NCBI RefSeq assembly: GCF_900095735.1
Contig: NZ_FNLO01000003.1
Coordinates: 62,001 to 126,000, forward strand
DNA length: 64,000 nt
From: Chitinasiproducens palmae
GTDB taxonomy: Bacteria > Pseudomonadota > Gammaproteobacteria > Burkholderiales > Burkholderiaceae
Direction: 5' to 3'
Part shown: in pieces, positions 1-11,351 of the stretch
How positions within the stretch are numbered: the first letter of the stretch is position 1
Layout: each line of letters begins with the position of its first letter
Notes under the pieces: generated by a model
What the model was told of the DNA's origin: nothing
The model's input: the letters and a program-made list of their open reading frames with translations, nothing else
Database searches by the model: none
Translations under genes and position numbers: made by a program

Positions 1-100
1 GCCTCTGCCTGACCTCGCCGGCGTCCGGCTCCCGGCCGGGCCGGCACGATTCCCTAACATCGACTCCCACGACTTTCGCGGCTTCCGCGACCTGCGCACC

Positions 101-936
101 ATGACCCAGCAATCCGCACAGCAACTCGAAACGATCATCGACCAGGCCTGGGAAGGCCGCGCCGCCCTCTCGCCCAGTTCGGCCGGCGCCGAGGTCCGCG
201 AGGCGGTCGAGGCCGCCATCGCCGGCTTGGACGCCGGCACGCTGCGCGTGGCCGAGAAGCGCGACGGCGGCTGGCAGGTCAATCAGTGGTTGAAGAAGGC
301 GGTGCTGCTGTCGTTCCGGCTGGCCGACAACGTGCCGATGGCGGCCGGCGGCTTCACGCAGTTCTACGACAAGGTACCGAGCAAGTTCGCCGACTACACG
401 CCCGAAGCGTTCGCGGCCGGCGGCTTCCGCGTCGTGCCGCCGGCGCTGGCCCGCCGTGGCGCGTTCATCGCGCGCAATGTCGTACTGATGCCGTCGTACG
501 TGAACATCGGCGCGTATGTCGACGAAGGCACGATGGTCGATACGTGGGCGACGGTCGGCAGCTGCGCGCAGATCGGCAAGAACGTGCACCTGTCCGGCGG
601 CGTCGGTATCGGCGGCGTGCTCGAACCGCTGCAGGCCAACCCGGTGATCATCGAGGACAACTGCTTCATCGGCGCGCGCTCGGAGATCGTCGAAGGCGTA
701 ATCGTGGAAGAGAACTCGGTCATCTCGATGGGCGTGTTCATCGGCCAGAGCACGAAGATCTACGACCGCGAGACCGGCGAAGTGACGTACGGCCGCGTGC
801 CGGCCGGCTCGGTGGTCGTGCCGGGCAATTTGCCGTCGAAGGACGGCAGCTACAGTCTGTACGCCGCGGTGATCGTCAAGAAGGTCGACGCCAAGACGCG
901 CGCCAAGACCGCCATCAACGACCTGCTGCGGGGCGA

Positions 937-940
<4 letters not shown>
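101..940 (+). CDS. dapD: 2,3,4,5-tetrahydropyridine-2,6-dicarboxylate N-succinyltransferase
   Basis: Cytoplasmic enzyme of the succinylase branch of lysine/meso-diaminopimelate synthesis; it moves succinyl from succinyl-CoA to tetrahydrodipicolinate. The 279-residue product has the family's usual length. An N-terminal helical domain is followed, from about residue 105, by a left-handed beta-helix with hexapeptide repeats (for example the stretch around [13 protein letters not shown] and [14 protein letters not shown]). The ATG follows a leader without a clear Shine-Dalgarno. The stop TGA overlaps the ATGATG start of the next gene, so translation is probably coupled, and dapE lies two genes downstream. 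The identification is secure from the whole protein. Confidence 0.97.
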
Positions 941-2449
<1,509 letters not shown>

Positions 2450-2521
2450 GCGCACGGGCCGGCACGGCCGGGCCGTGCCCTCCCTCACACCGCAAGCGCT
2501 ACCGCACCGAGCGAACCGATC

Positions 2522-3421
2522 ATGCCCCTTACCGTTTCCAAGCTGCCCTTCTCGACGCCGCGCGATCTACTGCGCTACGCGGTCAGCCGTTTCAACCGCG
2601 CCGGCCTGTCGTTCGGACATGGCAACGCCAGCGCGCTCGACGAAGCGGCCTATCTGATCCTGCACACGCTGGCGCTGCCGCTCGACACGCTCGAACCCTG
2701 GCTCGACGCCGCCCTGCTCGATGAAGAGATCGACGCGGTGACCGCCTTGATCGACCGCCGCGTGGAGGAGCGCGTGCCGGCGGCCTACCTGACCCACGAA
2801 GCGTGGATGCACGGCCAGCGCTTCTACGTCGACGAGCGGGTCATCGTACCGCGCTCGTTCATCGGCGAACTGCTCGAAGACGGGCTGGCGCCGTGGGTCA
2901 GCGATCCAGACGGCGTCACAGCGGTGCTCGAACTGTGCACGGGCTCGGGCTGTCTGGCGATCCTCGCCGCGCAGGCCTTCCCGAACGCCGAGATCGATGC
3001 GGTCGATCTGAGCGAGGATGCGCTCGACGTGGCCGAGCGCAACGTCGCCGACTACGGCCTGGGCGAGCGCATCGCACTCTACGCGGGCGATCTCTACGCG
3101 CCGTTGCCGGCGCGACGCTACGACGTCATCATCGCCAATCCGCCCTACGTCAACGACGCGTCGATGGCGAGCCTGCCGGCCGAGTACCGCAAGGAACCGC
3201 GCATGGCACTGGCCGGCGGCGCCGACGGCATGGACATCGTGCGGCGTATCGTCGAGTCGGCCCGCCCGTTCCTGAAGGACGACGGCGTGCTGGTGGTCGA
3301 AATCGGCAACGAGCGGCCGTATGCGGAAGCGGCATTCGGCGGCCTCGACCCGATCTGGCTCGCCACCAGCGCCGGCGACGACGCGGTGTTCCTGATCCAC
3401 GCCGGCGACCTGCCCGACTGA
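2522..3421 (+). CDS. prmB: 50S ribosomal protein L3 N5-glutamine methyltransferase
   Basis: SAM-dependent methyltransferase expected to modify a glutamine of ribosomal protein L3. The 299-residue product has the class I motif ELCTGSGCLAI (residues about 137-147) and the NPPY motif (206-209) that contacts the target glutamine. The paralogue PrmC (release-factor methyltransferase) shares NPPY, but the N-terminal domain and the position after dapE match PrmB. The gap to dapE is 72 bp; it is probably in the same transcript. Confidence 0.92.
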   Translation: MPLTVSKLPFSTPRDLLRYAVSRFNRAGLSFGHGNASALDEAAYLILHTLALPLDTLEPWLDAALLDEEIDAVTALIDRRVEERVPAAYLTHEAWMHGQRFYVDERVIVPRSFIGELLEDGLAPWVSDPDGVTAVLELCTGSGCLAILAAQAFPNAEIDAVDLSEDALDVAERNVADYGLGERIALYAGDLYAPLPARRYDVIIANPPYVNDASMASLPAEYRKEPRMALAGGADGMDIVRRIVESARPFLKDDGVLVVEIGNERPYAEAAFGGLDPIWLATSAGDDAVFLIHAGDLPD

Positions 3422-3630
3422 AACGGCTGCCCGCTGCGCGCGGGCTGCCGGTATGATGGTTTCTTTCGACTCGCTGTCGGGTGTCGAACCGTCGGGCCGG
3501 CCCTGCCGGCCGCGATGGTGCCCGCGCCGCGGCCAAGGTGACCCGCCGGGGTGCGGCCGCTGCGCGGCGATGCCCCGGCGCGAGCCGGCCCACGACCGAC
3601 GGCCACGCCCGCGCCGCCTCCTCCTTCGCC

Positions 3631-5073
3631 ATGCACCTGAGTCTGCTCGATGTCGGCTCCCTGCTCCTCTTCATCCACTGGCTCGGCCTCGCCGCAGCCT
3701 GCCACGCGGTACTGAGGGCGCGCACCTCGCAAGGCGCGATCGCCTGGGCGGTGGCCCTCGGCACCATGCCCTACCTGACGCTGGTGCCCTATCTGTTTCT
3801 AGGCAGCAGCCGCTTCGCGGGCTATATCGACGCACGCCGCTCCGGCAACCGTCAGGTGCGTGCGCGAGCGCTCGGTTCGGATTGGCAGCGCTTTCGGGAT
3901 GATGCGCTGCGGCCGGCTCAGCGCTCGGGCGAACTGCTCGGTCATCACGCATCGGTCACGCTGGAGCGGCTGACCGGCATGCCGCTGGTCGGCGGCAACC
4001 AGGTGCGCACGCTGATCAACGGCGCGGCCACCTTCGACGCAATTTTCGCGGCGATCGCGGCAGCCCGCAGCTATGTGATCGTCCAGTTCTTCATCGTGCG
4101 CGACGATGCGCTCGGCGCCCGGCTGGCGACAGCGCTGGCCGAGCGCGCCGCGGCCGGCGTGAAGGTGCACCTACTCTACGACGGCATCGGCTCCCACGAC
4201 CTGTCGCGTCGCTACGTGCGCGAGCTGCGCGCGGCCGGCGTCGAGGTCCACAAGTTCGCCACCGGTCATTTCATCAACCGCTTTCAGCTCAATTTCCGCA
4301 ATCACCGCAAGATCGTCGTGGTCGACGGCGAATGCGCGTTCGTCGGTGGACACAACGTCGGGGTCGAGTACCTGGGCGACAAACCGCCGCTGTCGCCGTG
4401 GCGCGACACGCATATCGAAATACGCGGCCCGGCGGTCGGCTGCATCCAGTTCGCGTTTCTCGAGGACTGGTACTGGGCCACGCAGCGCGTCGCCGAACTC
4501 GCGCATGCCACGCCGGTGGCCGGCGACATGCGCTGCCAGGTGGTAGCCACCGGGCCGGCCGATGCGCAGGAGACCTGCTCGCTTTTCTTCGTCGAGGCGA
4601 TCAACGCGGCGAAGACGCGCCTGTGGATCACGACGCCCTACTTCGTGCCCGACGAGGCGGTCTTCGCGGCGCTACGCCTGGCCGCCTTGCGCGGCGTCGA
4701 CGTGCGGGTGCTGATGCCGGCGCGGCGCGACCATCTGGTGGTGTTCTCCGCATCGACGCTGTACGCCCACGATGCGGTGCGTGCGGGTGTGCGCGTGTTC
4801 CGCTATCAGCCGGGCTTCCTGCACCAGAAGGTGATCCTGATCGACGACGTCGCGGCCGCGGTCGGCAGTCCGAATCTCGACAATCGCTCGTTCCGCCTGA
4901 ATTTCGAGTTGACCGTGCTCACCATCGATCGCGACTTCGCGACCGAGGTGCGCACGATGCTGGAAGCGGATTTCGCGCAGTCCAGCGAGATCGCCGCTGC
5001 CGAGTTCACCGGCAAGCCCGGTTGGCAGCGCGCGGCGATGCATATTGCACGGCTGTTTGCGCCGATCCTCTGA
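3631..5073 (+). CDS. cls: cardiolipin synthase, phospholipase D type
   Basis: Inner-membrane enzyme that joins phosphatidyl groups to make cardiolipin. From this ATG the protein is 480 residues, close to ClsA length. Two hydrophobic segments (about 5-28 and 36-58) are followed by two phospholipase D HKD motifs: HRKIVVVD (His225, Lys227, Asp232) and HQKVILID (His398, Lys400, Asp405). The reading frame is open further upstream to 3481, but that extension is proline/arginine-rich and unlike the family. A TATGAT hexamer at 3452-3457 could be the -10 element for this gene. Which Cls paralogue it is cannot be settled here. Confidence 0.92.
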   Translation: MHLSLLDVGSLLLFIHWLGLAAACHAVLRARTSQGAIAWAVALGTMPYLTLVPYLFLGSSRFAGYIDARRSGNRQVRARALGSDWQRFRDDALRPAQRSGELLGHHASVTLERLTGMPLVGGNQVRTLINGAATFDAIFAAIAAARSYVIVQFFIVRDDALGARLATALAERAAAGVKVHLLYDGIGSHDLSRRYVRELRAAGVEVHKFATGHFINRFQLNFRNHRKIVVVDGECAFVGGHNVGVEYLGDKPPLSPWRDTHIEIRGPAVGCIQFAFLEDWYWATQRVAELAHATPVAGDMRCQVVATGPADAQETCSLFFVEAINAAKTRLWITTPYFVPDEAVFAALRLAALRGVDVRVLMPARRDHLVVFSASTLYAHDAVRAGVRVFRYQPGFLHQKVILIDDVAAAVGSPNLDNRSFRLNFELTVLTIDRDFATEVRTMLEADFAQSSEIAAAEFTGKPGWQRAAMHIARLFAPIL

Positions 5074-5121
5074 CCGGCATGGCGTCCGCGACGGCGCGCG
5101 GCGCAGCGAGGCGCGCCCTGC

Positions 5122-5601
5122 CTAGAGCAAGGCTTCGATGTCGGCCGCGATCGTGTCGGGCTTGGTGATCGGCGCGTAGCGCTCGACGACGCGGCCATCG
5201 CGCCCGATCAGGAACTTGGTGAAATTCCACTTGATGCCTTCGGTGCCGAGCACGCCAGGCGCGCTCGAGGTCAGCCAGCGATAAAGCGGATGCGCCGCAT
5301 CGCCGTTGACCTCGATCTTCGCGAACATCGGGAACGACACGCCATAGGTCTGGCGGCAGAACGAGGCGATCTGCTCCGCGTCGCCTGGCTCCTGTTTGCC
5401 GAACTGATTGCAGGGAAAGCCGAGCACCTCGAAACCACGCGCGGCGAAACGCTGCTGCAGCGATTCCAGGCCGGCGTACTGCGGCGTGAATCCACAATGA
5501 CTCGCCGTGTTGACGATCAACAGGACCTTGCCTTCGTAGCGGGACAAGGCGATGGTCTCGCCATTCAGCGTCTCGACGCTGAACGAGTACAGTTGACTCA
5601 C
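5122..5601 (-). CDS. glutathione peroxidase family protein
   Basis: Thiol peroxidase of the glutathione peroxidase family, 159 residues, cytoplasmic. The peroxidatic residue is cysteine rather than selenocysteine (Cys36 in NTASHCGFT). The usual partners are present: Gln70 in GFPCNQFGKQEPG and Trp125 in KWNFTKF. A second cysteine (Cys82) could be the resolving cysteine, making this a thioredoxin-dependent type in practice. It is convergent with cls and divergent from the ABC-F gene. Confidence 0.93.
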   Translation of the reverse strand: MSQLYSFSVETLNGETIALSRYEGKVLLIVNTASHCGFTPQYAGLESLQQRFAARGFEVLGFPCNQFGKQEPGDAEQIASFCRQTYGVSFPMFAKIEVNGDAAHPLYRWLTSSAPGVLGTEGIKWNFTKFLIGRDGRVVERYAPITKPDTIAADIEALL

Positions 5602-5774
5602 GACGCTCTCCGTAGGTTCGAGGGATAGGCAAAGTGTAAAGGCAGGCTTGCAAACGTGCAGCGCAGCGCACCGGCGCGGCCGGTCGGTGCCGCCGATCCC
5701 TTAGAATAGCGGCCTCTTGCAGACACGCGCGCCGGAGCGGCACGCGCGTCTGCCTCACCAGCCGAGGTATCGCG

Positions 5775-7805
5775 GTGCTCCGCTTCACTGACTTCAGCCT
5801 GTCGCGCGGCGTCAAGCCGCTGTTCGAGCATGTCTCGTTCGCGCTCAATCCCGGCGAGCATGCGGGCCTGATCGGCGCCAACGGCGCCGGCAAATCGACC
5901 CTGTTCTCGGTCCTGCTGGGCCGCTTGCATCCGGACGGGGGCGATGTCGACTGGCCTGCGAGCTGGCGCGTCGCCCACGTCGCACAGGAGACGCCGGCAC
6001 TCGACCGCAGCGCGCTCGACTACGCGCTCGACGGCGACGTCGTGCTGCGCGAGATCGAGCAGGACATGGCAACCGCCGAGACTGCCGGCGACGGCCACGC
6101 CCTGGCGCTCGCCCACACCGCGTACGCGGACGCCGACGGCTATACCGCGCGGGCCCGCGCCGAAACGCTGCTGGCCGGTCTCGGCTTCACGCCCGACGCG
6201 CTTGCGAAATCGGTGGCCAGCTTCTCGGGCGGATGGCGGATGCGGCTGAACCTTGCGCAGGCACTAATGTGCCGCTCCGACCTGCTCCTGCTCGACGAGC
6301 CGACCAACCACCTCGATTTGGATGCAATCGTTTGGCTGGAGGACTGGCTGCGCCGCTACCCCGGCACGCTGCTGGTGATCTCGCACGATCGGGAATTCCT
6401 CGATGCGGTGACGCAGGTGACGCTGCACATCGAGCAACGGCAGGTCAGGCGCTATGGCGGCAACTACAGCCAGTTCGAGGTGCTGCGCGCGCAGCAGATC
6501 GAACTGCAGCAGAGCGCATTCGAAAAACAGCAGAAGACGATCGCACATCTGCAGAGCTTCATCGATCGCTTCAAGGCCAAGGCGACCAAGGCCAAACAGG
6601 CCCAGAGCCGGGTCAAGGCGCTGGAGCGGCTGGAGCGCGTCGCGCCGGTGTTGAGCGCGTCGGAATTCACGTTCGAGTTCCGCACGCCGGACGCGGCGCC
6701 CAATCCATTGCTGGTGCTCGAGGCGGTGCGCTGCGGCTATCGTGCGGGCCACCGCAGTGAGGGCGGCAGCGAGGGCGGCAGCAGAGACGGCAGCGAGGGC
6801 GGCGGCAAGGGCGGGCGCGCGGGCGAGACCGCCATCATCGACAGCGTGACGCTGTCGATCCAGAGTGGCGAGCGCATCGGCCTGCTGGGCGCCAACGGCC
6901 AGGGCAAGTCCACGCTGATCAAGACGCTGGCCGGCGTGCTGGCGCCGCTGGCCGGCACGGTGCGCGGCGGCAAGGGGCTGAGCATCGGCTACTTCGCTCA
7001 GCACCAGCTCGAGACCTTGCGTGCCGACGACACGCCGCTCGGCGCGCTCGCCCGGCAGGCGGGCGACGCGCGCGAACAGACGCTGCGCGATTTCCTCGGC
7101 AGCTTCAATTTCCGCGGCGAGATGGCGACCTCGCCGATCGGCCCGCTCTCGGGCGGCGAGAAGGCGCGGCTCGCGCTGGCCCTGCTGATCTGGCACAAGC
7201 CGAATCTCCTGTTGCTGGACGAGCCGACCAACCACCTCGATCTGGAGACGCGCGAGGCGCTGACCGCCGCCCTCGCGCGCTTCGAAGGCACGCTGATCCT
7301 GGTGTCGCACGATCGCCACCTGCTGCGCGCCAGCGCGGACAGCTTCCTGTTGGTGGGGGAACGGCGCGTGCGCCCATTCGACGGCGACCTCGACGACTAC
7401 CGGGACTGGCTGCTGGCGCAGGCAAAGGCGGCCCAGCAGGCCGACAGTGCCGCCGCGGCGGCGGCCGGAGGCGGCGATGCAAGGGGCGACGGACGGGGTG
7501 AAACGCGAAGCGACAGCCGCCGCGACGGCCGACGCGCCGATGCGCAGGCGCGTCAGCAACGCAACGAAAAGCGCCGCCCGGTGCAGCGGCGCATCGAATC
7601 CCTCGAGAAACGCCTGCAAGCGCTGGGCGAGGAAAAGCGCGCGCTGGACGAAAAGATCGGCGACCCGGCCAGCTATGAGGCGGCCAACAAGGCGGCCCTG
7701 ACCGACTGGCTCAAGCGCCAGGCCGAAGTCGGTACCGAACTGGAGTCGGTCGAAACCGAATGGCTGGAAGCGCAGGAAGCGCTCGAGGCGCTGGACGCGG
7801 GCTGA
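5775..7805 (+). CDS. ABC-F family ATPase, YheS-like
   Basis: Soluble tandem-ABC protein without membrane domains, 676 residues, of the translation-linked ABC-F family. The first ABC domain has GANGAGKST, FSGGWRMRL and LLLLDEPTNHLD; the second has GANGQGKST, LSGGEKARL and the same Walker B. A charged linker lies between them, and a basic C-terminal coiled coil follows from about residue 590. The start is GTG. A Gly/Ser/Glu-rich insertion made of about 12-bp repeats sits at the beginning of the second ABC domain (DNA 6756-6812), in a loop ahead of the Walker A. The start of the protein resembles YheS more than Uup or EttA. A TAGAAT -10-like hexamer is at 5702-5707. Confidence 0.9.
   Translation: MLRFTDFSLSRGVKPLFEHVSFALNPGEHAGLIGANGAGKSTLFSVLLGRLHPDGGDVDWPASWRVAHVAQETPALDRSALDYALDGDVVLREIEQDMATAETAGDGHALALAHTAYADADGYTARARAETLLAGLGFTPDALAKSVASFSGGWRMRLNLAQALMCRSDLLLLDEPTNHLDLDAIVWLEDWLRRYPGTLLVISHDREFLDAVTQVTLHIEQRQVRRYGGNYSQFEVLRAQQIELQQSAFEKQQKTIAHLQSFIDRFKAKATKAKQAQSRVKALERLERVAPVLSASEFTFEFRTPDAAPNPLLVLEAVRCGYRAGHRSEGGSEGGSRDGSEGGGKGGRAGETAIIDSVTLSIQSGERIGLLGANGQGKSTLIKTLAGVLAPLAGTVRGGKGLSIGYFAQHQLETLRADDTPLGALARQAGDAREQTLRDFLGSFNFRGEMATSPIGPLSGGEKARLALALLIWHKPNLLLLDEPTNHLDLETREALTAALARFEGTLILVSHDRHLLRASADSFLLVGERRVRPFDGDLDDYRDWLLAQAKAAQQADSAAAAAAGGGDARGDGRGETRSDSRRDGRRADAQARQQRNEKRRPVQRRIESLEKRLQALGEEKRALDEKIGDPASYEAANKAALTDWLKRQAEVGTELESVETEWLEAQEALEALDAG
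6756..6812 (+). repeat. in-frame tandem repeat inside the ABC-F gene
   Basis: Degenerate copies of a roughly 12-bp unit (GAGGGCGGCAGC) encode EGGSEGGSRDGSEGGGKGG. It adds about 20 residues to a surface loop between the first strands of the second ABC domain. The repeat stays in frame. Confidence 0.75.
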
Positions 7806-7956
7806 CGCCGCTCCGGCCTGCCCGGCATCCTCGGTATCCCCGGCCAGGCCGCGGCTCGGTCGAGTCGATGCGGACGCTGTCGCCGTGCCACGCCCAGGAT
7901 GCCGCCCGTGCCGCCCGCGCCGGCCATGGCCGACGCGCGCCGCGGCGCCGCCGCTC

Positions 7957-9330
7957 TTATTCCAGTGTCTTGACCCGATCGATGGCCTGCTCGAGGCGCT
8001 CCACCGGGATCACCTGCAGCCCTTCGGGCGCCTGCTTCGGGGCATTCGCACGTGGCACGATCGCGTGCGAGAAACCCAGCTTGGCCGCCTCGCGCAAGCG
8101 GTCCTGGCCGCGCGGGGACGGCCGGATTTCCCCGGCCAGACCGATCTCGCCGAACACCACCAGCCCCTTTGGCAACGGCTTGTTGCGCAGCGACGAATGG
8201 ATCGCCAGCAGCACCGCCAGATCGGCCGCCGGCTCGGTGATCTTGACGCCGCCGACCGCGTTCAGGAACACGTCCTGGTCGAAGCACGCGATGCCGGCGT
8301 GCCGATGCAGGACCGCCAGCAGCATCGCCAGACGGTTCTGCTCCAGACCGACCGCCAGCCGGCGTGGGTTGGGAACCTGCGACGCGTCGACCAGGGCCTG
8401 AACCTCGACCAGCAGCGGCCGGCTGCCTTCCTGCGTGACGAGCACGCAGGAGCCGGGCACCTGCTGCTCGTGCTGCGACAGGAACAGCGCCGACGGATTC
8501 GACACGCCGCGCAGGCCGCGTTCGGTCATTGCGAACACGCCCAGTTCATTCACCGCGCCGAAGCGGTTCTTGAACGCGCGCACCAGCCGGAACGACGAAT
8601 GCGTGTCGCCCTCGAAATACAGCACCGTATCGACGATGTGCTCGAGCACGCGCGGCCCGGCCAGCGCGCCCTCCTTCGTCACGTGGCCGACCATCACGAT
8701 GGTGGTGCCGGACTGCTTGGCCAGACGGGTCAGCTGGGCCGCGCATTCGCGCACCTGCGCGACGGAGCCGGGAGCGGACGTCAGTTGGTCCGAATAAAGC
8801 GTCTGGATCGAGTCGATGACGGCGACGCTCGGCCGGTTCTCCTCGATCGCGGCCATCACCGTTTCGAGCTGGATCTCGGCCAGCAGCCGCAGCCCGCCGA
8901 GGCCCTCGGCCTCCAGCAGGCCGAGGCGCTGGGCACGCAGCGCAATCTGCGCGTCCGACTCCTCGCCGCTCACGTAGAGCACGCGGCGCGAGCCCGCCAG
9001 GTGAGCCAGGGCCTGCAACAGCAACGTCGATTTACCGATGCCCGGATCGCCGCCGATCAGCACCACGCCGCCCGTGACGAGGCCGCCGCCCAGCACGCGG
9101 TCGAATTCGCCGATGCCGGTCTCGAAGCGCGGCACTTCGGCGGCGTCGATCTCGGCAAGCATGCGCACCGCACTGCTCTTCGCCAACGGCTTGAAGCGCT
9201 GGGTGCTCGGGCTTTCCACCGGCGCCTCGACCATCGTGTTCCACGCGTTGCAGCCAGGGCACTGGCCCTGCCAACGCGGCGTCTGCTGCCCGCACGACTG
9301 GCAGACAAACTGTGTCTTGACTTTAGCCAT
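7957..9330 (-). CDS. radA: DNA repair protein RadA
   Basis: RecA-like ATPase that helps branch migration during recombinational repair. About 457 residues, as in E. coli. Order of domains: a four-cysteine zinc finger (CQSCG and CPGCN near residues 8-30), RecA fold with Walker A GGDPGIGKSTLL, the RadA-specific KNRFGAVNE motif, and a Lon-protease-like C-terminal domain. Two adjacent ATG codons exist (9333 and 9330). Upstream in-frame sequence to 9489 is not RadA-like. It lies 181 bp downstream of alr on the same strand. Confidence 0.96.
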   Translation of the reverse strand: MAKVKTQFVCQSCGQQTPRWQGQCPGCNAWNTMVEAPVESPSTQRFKPLAKSSAVRMLAEIDAAEVPRFETGIGEFDRVLGGGLVTGGVVLIGGDPGIGKSTLLLQALAHLAGSRRVLYVSGEESDAQIALRAQRLGLLEAEGLGGLRLLAEIQLETVMAAIEENRPSVAVIDSIQTLYSDQLTSAPGSVAQVRECAAQLTRLAKQSGTTIVMVGHVTKEGALAGPRVLEHIVDTVLYFEGDTHSSFRLVRAFKNRFGAVNELGVFAMTERGLRGVSNPSALFLSQHEQQVPGSCVLVTQEGSRPLLVEVQALVDASQVPNPRRLAVGLEQNRLAMLLAVLHRHAGIACFDQDVFLNAVGGVKITEPAADLAVLLAIHSSLRNKPLPKGLVVFGEIGLAGEIRPSPRGQDRLREAAKLGFSHAIVPRANAPKQAPEGLQVIPVERLEQAIDRVKTLE

Positions 9331-9514
9331 CATGTTCCTGGTTGCATGCACGCCGGCCGGACCGCTTCCGCGCGGCGCGCACCGCATCAGATGGGGGCGG
9401 CCGCCTCCAACGCAATGCGGGCGTCGGCCGCCCCGGCCCGCCGTCGGTTCGCCGCGGCGGCCTGCATGATCCCCGGCCAGCGCCGGCACGCCGGCGCCAT
9501 GCGCGCCTGCCGGC

Positions 9515-10585
9515 TCAGTCCGCGTGCGTCGGAACCCGCGGCATCACCGCGCACATCAGCTCGTAGCCGATCGTCCCGGCTGCCTGCGCGACGTCGTCGA
9601 TCGCGACCTGCTCGCCCCAGAGTTCGACGCTCGCGCCCGTCTGCACATCGCCGCATGGCGTCAGGTCCACGGCCAGCATGTCCATCGAGACCCGTCCCAA
9701 GGTACGCGTGCGTACGCCGTTGACGGCGATCGGCGTGCCGGTAGGCGCATGCCGCGGGTAGCCGTCCGCATAGCCGCAAGCGACGATGCCCGCGCGAATC
9801 GGCTGATCGGCGCGAAACAGCGAGCCGTAGCCGATCGACTCCCCAGCCTCCAGCCGCTGCGTGGCGATCAGGCGCGAAGTCAGCGTCATCGCCGGCCGCA
9901 GGTCGGCCGCCGCGATGTCGGCGTGCCGGCCGGTCGGCGATGCCCCGTAAAGCAACACGCCCGGCCGGATCCAGTCGCCATGCGCATCCGGATGCCAGAG
10001 CGTCGCGGCCGAGTTGGCGACCGAACGCTCGCCCGCGATGCCGGCCGCGCCATGCTCGAATGCTTCGCACTGTGCGGCGATGCCGATCTCGCCATCGGCG
10101 TTGGCGAAGTGCGTCATCAGCGTGATCTGGCCGATCGAGGCGATGCCGCGCGCCCGCTCCCAGGCGGCGCGATAGCGCGCCGGACGGAAGCCGAGCCGGT
10201 TCATGCCGGTGTTCATCTTCAAATAGACGTTCAGCGGCCGGTCCAGTCGCGCGGTCTCGATCATGCGCAATTGGTCGTCGCAATGCACGCCGGTGGTCAG
10301 GCCGTGGCGATTGATGAGATCGAGGTCGGCGGGTTCGAAGAAACCTTCGAGCAGCAGGATCGGCCCGGCCCAACCCGATTCGCGCAGCCGGACGGCTTCG
10401 TCCAGATCGAGCAGCGCGAAGCCGTCGGCCTCGCGCAGGCCGGCGAAAGCGCGCGCCAGACCGTGACCGTAGGCGTTGGCCTTGACCACTGCCCATGCCT
10501 TGGTCCCCGGCGCGGCGGCGCGGGCGCGGGCGAGGTTGTGTCGAAGTGCCTGGGTATGAATCGTTGCGGAAATGGGACGCGGCAT
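9515..10585 (-). CDS. alr: alanine racemase
   Basis: PLP enzyme that interconverts L- and D-alanine for peptidoglycan. From this ATG the protein is 356 residues, the usual length. The PLP lysine is Lys35 in [10 protein letters not shown], and the catalytic tyrosine of the C-terminal domain lies in GYGSLFRA. The frame is open upstream to 10729, but the extra residues are cysteine/arginine-rich and match the low-complexity repeats of the gap. It is first in an alr-radA pair and diverges from lplT across a 766-bp gap. Confidence 0.96.
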   Translation of the reverse strand: MPRPISATIHTQALRHNLARARAAAPGTKAWAVVKANAYGHGLARAFAGLREADGFALLDLDEAVRLRESGWAGPILLLEGFFEPADLDLINRHGLTTGVHCDDQLRMIETARLDRPLNVYLKMNTGMNRLGFRPARYRAAWERARGIASIGQITLMTHFANADGEIGIAAQCEAFEHGAAGIAGERSVANSAATLWHPDAHGDWIRPGVLLYGASPTGRHADIAAADLRPAMTLTSRLIATQRLEAGESIGYGSLFRADQPIRAGIVACGYADGYPRHAPTGTPIAVNGVRTRTLGRVSMDMLAVDLTPCGDVQTGASVELWGEQVAIDDVAQAAGTIGYELMCAVMPRVPTHAD

Positions 10586-11351
10586 GGCAGTGATCCGACT
10601 GGTGCAGGCGCCGCCGGCGCGGCGGCGCGGAAAAATTCGATCGCAGAGCAAGCAACAAACGACAAGCGGCACGCAACAATCGACTAGCCGCAAGCGGCAG
10701 GCGGCAGGCGGCAGGCGGCAAAGCGGCAAGCATCAAAGCGCGGCAGCAGGCGGACAATGTCGCGCACCGCCCCGTCCGACATCGTTCGAAGCGGCCGCCC
10801 GGCCGGTGCGGCTGGCCTGTCCCGGCGCCCGCGCCGGTCGAACACCGCCGCGGCATGCGGCAAGGCGAAGCAGCAGCGCAGCCTGCGGCACCGCCAAATG
10901 CGCGCCGGAGCGTGCGCGACGGCGAAAGCCGATTGAAACCCTCGCGCCTGCCCGCCTGCCGACCTGGCGCCGCGCGCCCGCCCGGCACACTGCCGAGGCG
11001 AAAGCCGTGCCGACAGCAGGCACGCGGATTGCCGGCAGGCATGGTCGAAAACCGGTATTTTCGTGTTATAAAGCCGGGCGCACAACACGTTTCCTCGAGA
11101 AATGTCGCCGCACCCGGGTCGCCCTGCGCCACGCAGCGAGCGAGGCTGCGGCAGCAGGCAGCGCGTCGGCCCGTGCCCTGCTCTCGGTGCCGTCGGCGCG
11201 AGCGGCACGCGAGCTTGCCGCACTGTCACCCATCATCGGAGGCTTGGTTTATGCTGGCTGTCTTGCCAACGCAGGTCCGCTCGCTCCTGTTTCGCGCTTC
11301 GCCCATCACGCCGGGACGCAAGGCGCGCATCGAGACGGTGACGAACACTCG
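10586..11351. other. long intergenic region alr/lplT without a gene
   Basis: This 766-bp divergent gap holds low-complexity DNA. It contains a heptamer array (10694-10721) with related GCGGCA-rich sequence up to about 10750. Further right, around 11050-11072, there is an AT-richer stretch with TATAAA at 11067-11072 that may be the -10 of lplT. I see no convincing coding sequence; the open frames here have no family features. Confidence 0.6.
10694..10721. repeat. heptamer tandem repeat
   Basis: Four consecutive copies of GCGGCAG (the last one truncated or altered), followed by looser GCGGCA units. It lies between divergent alr and lplT, upstream of alr. Confidence 0.8.

Noticed and set aside
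1-12. End of an upstream gene (possibly dapC)
   Set aside because: Only a few codons before a TGA are in the window; too short to support.
10586-10729. N-terminal extension of Alr
   Set aside because: The extra residues come from the low-complexity gap, and the family start is the ATG at 10585.
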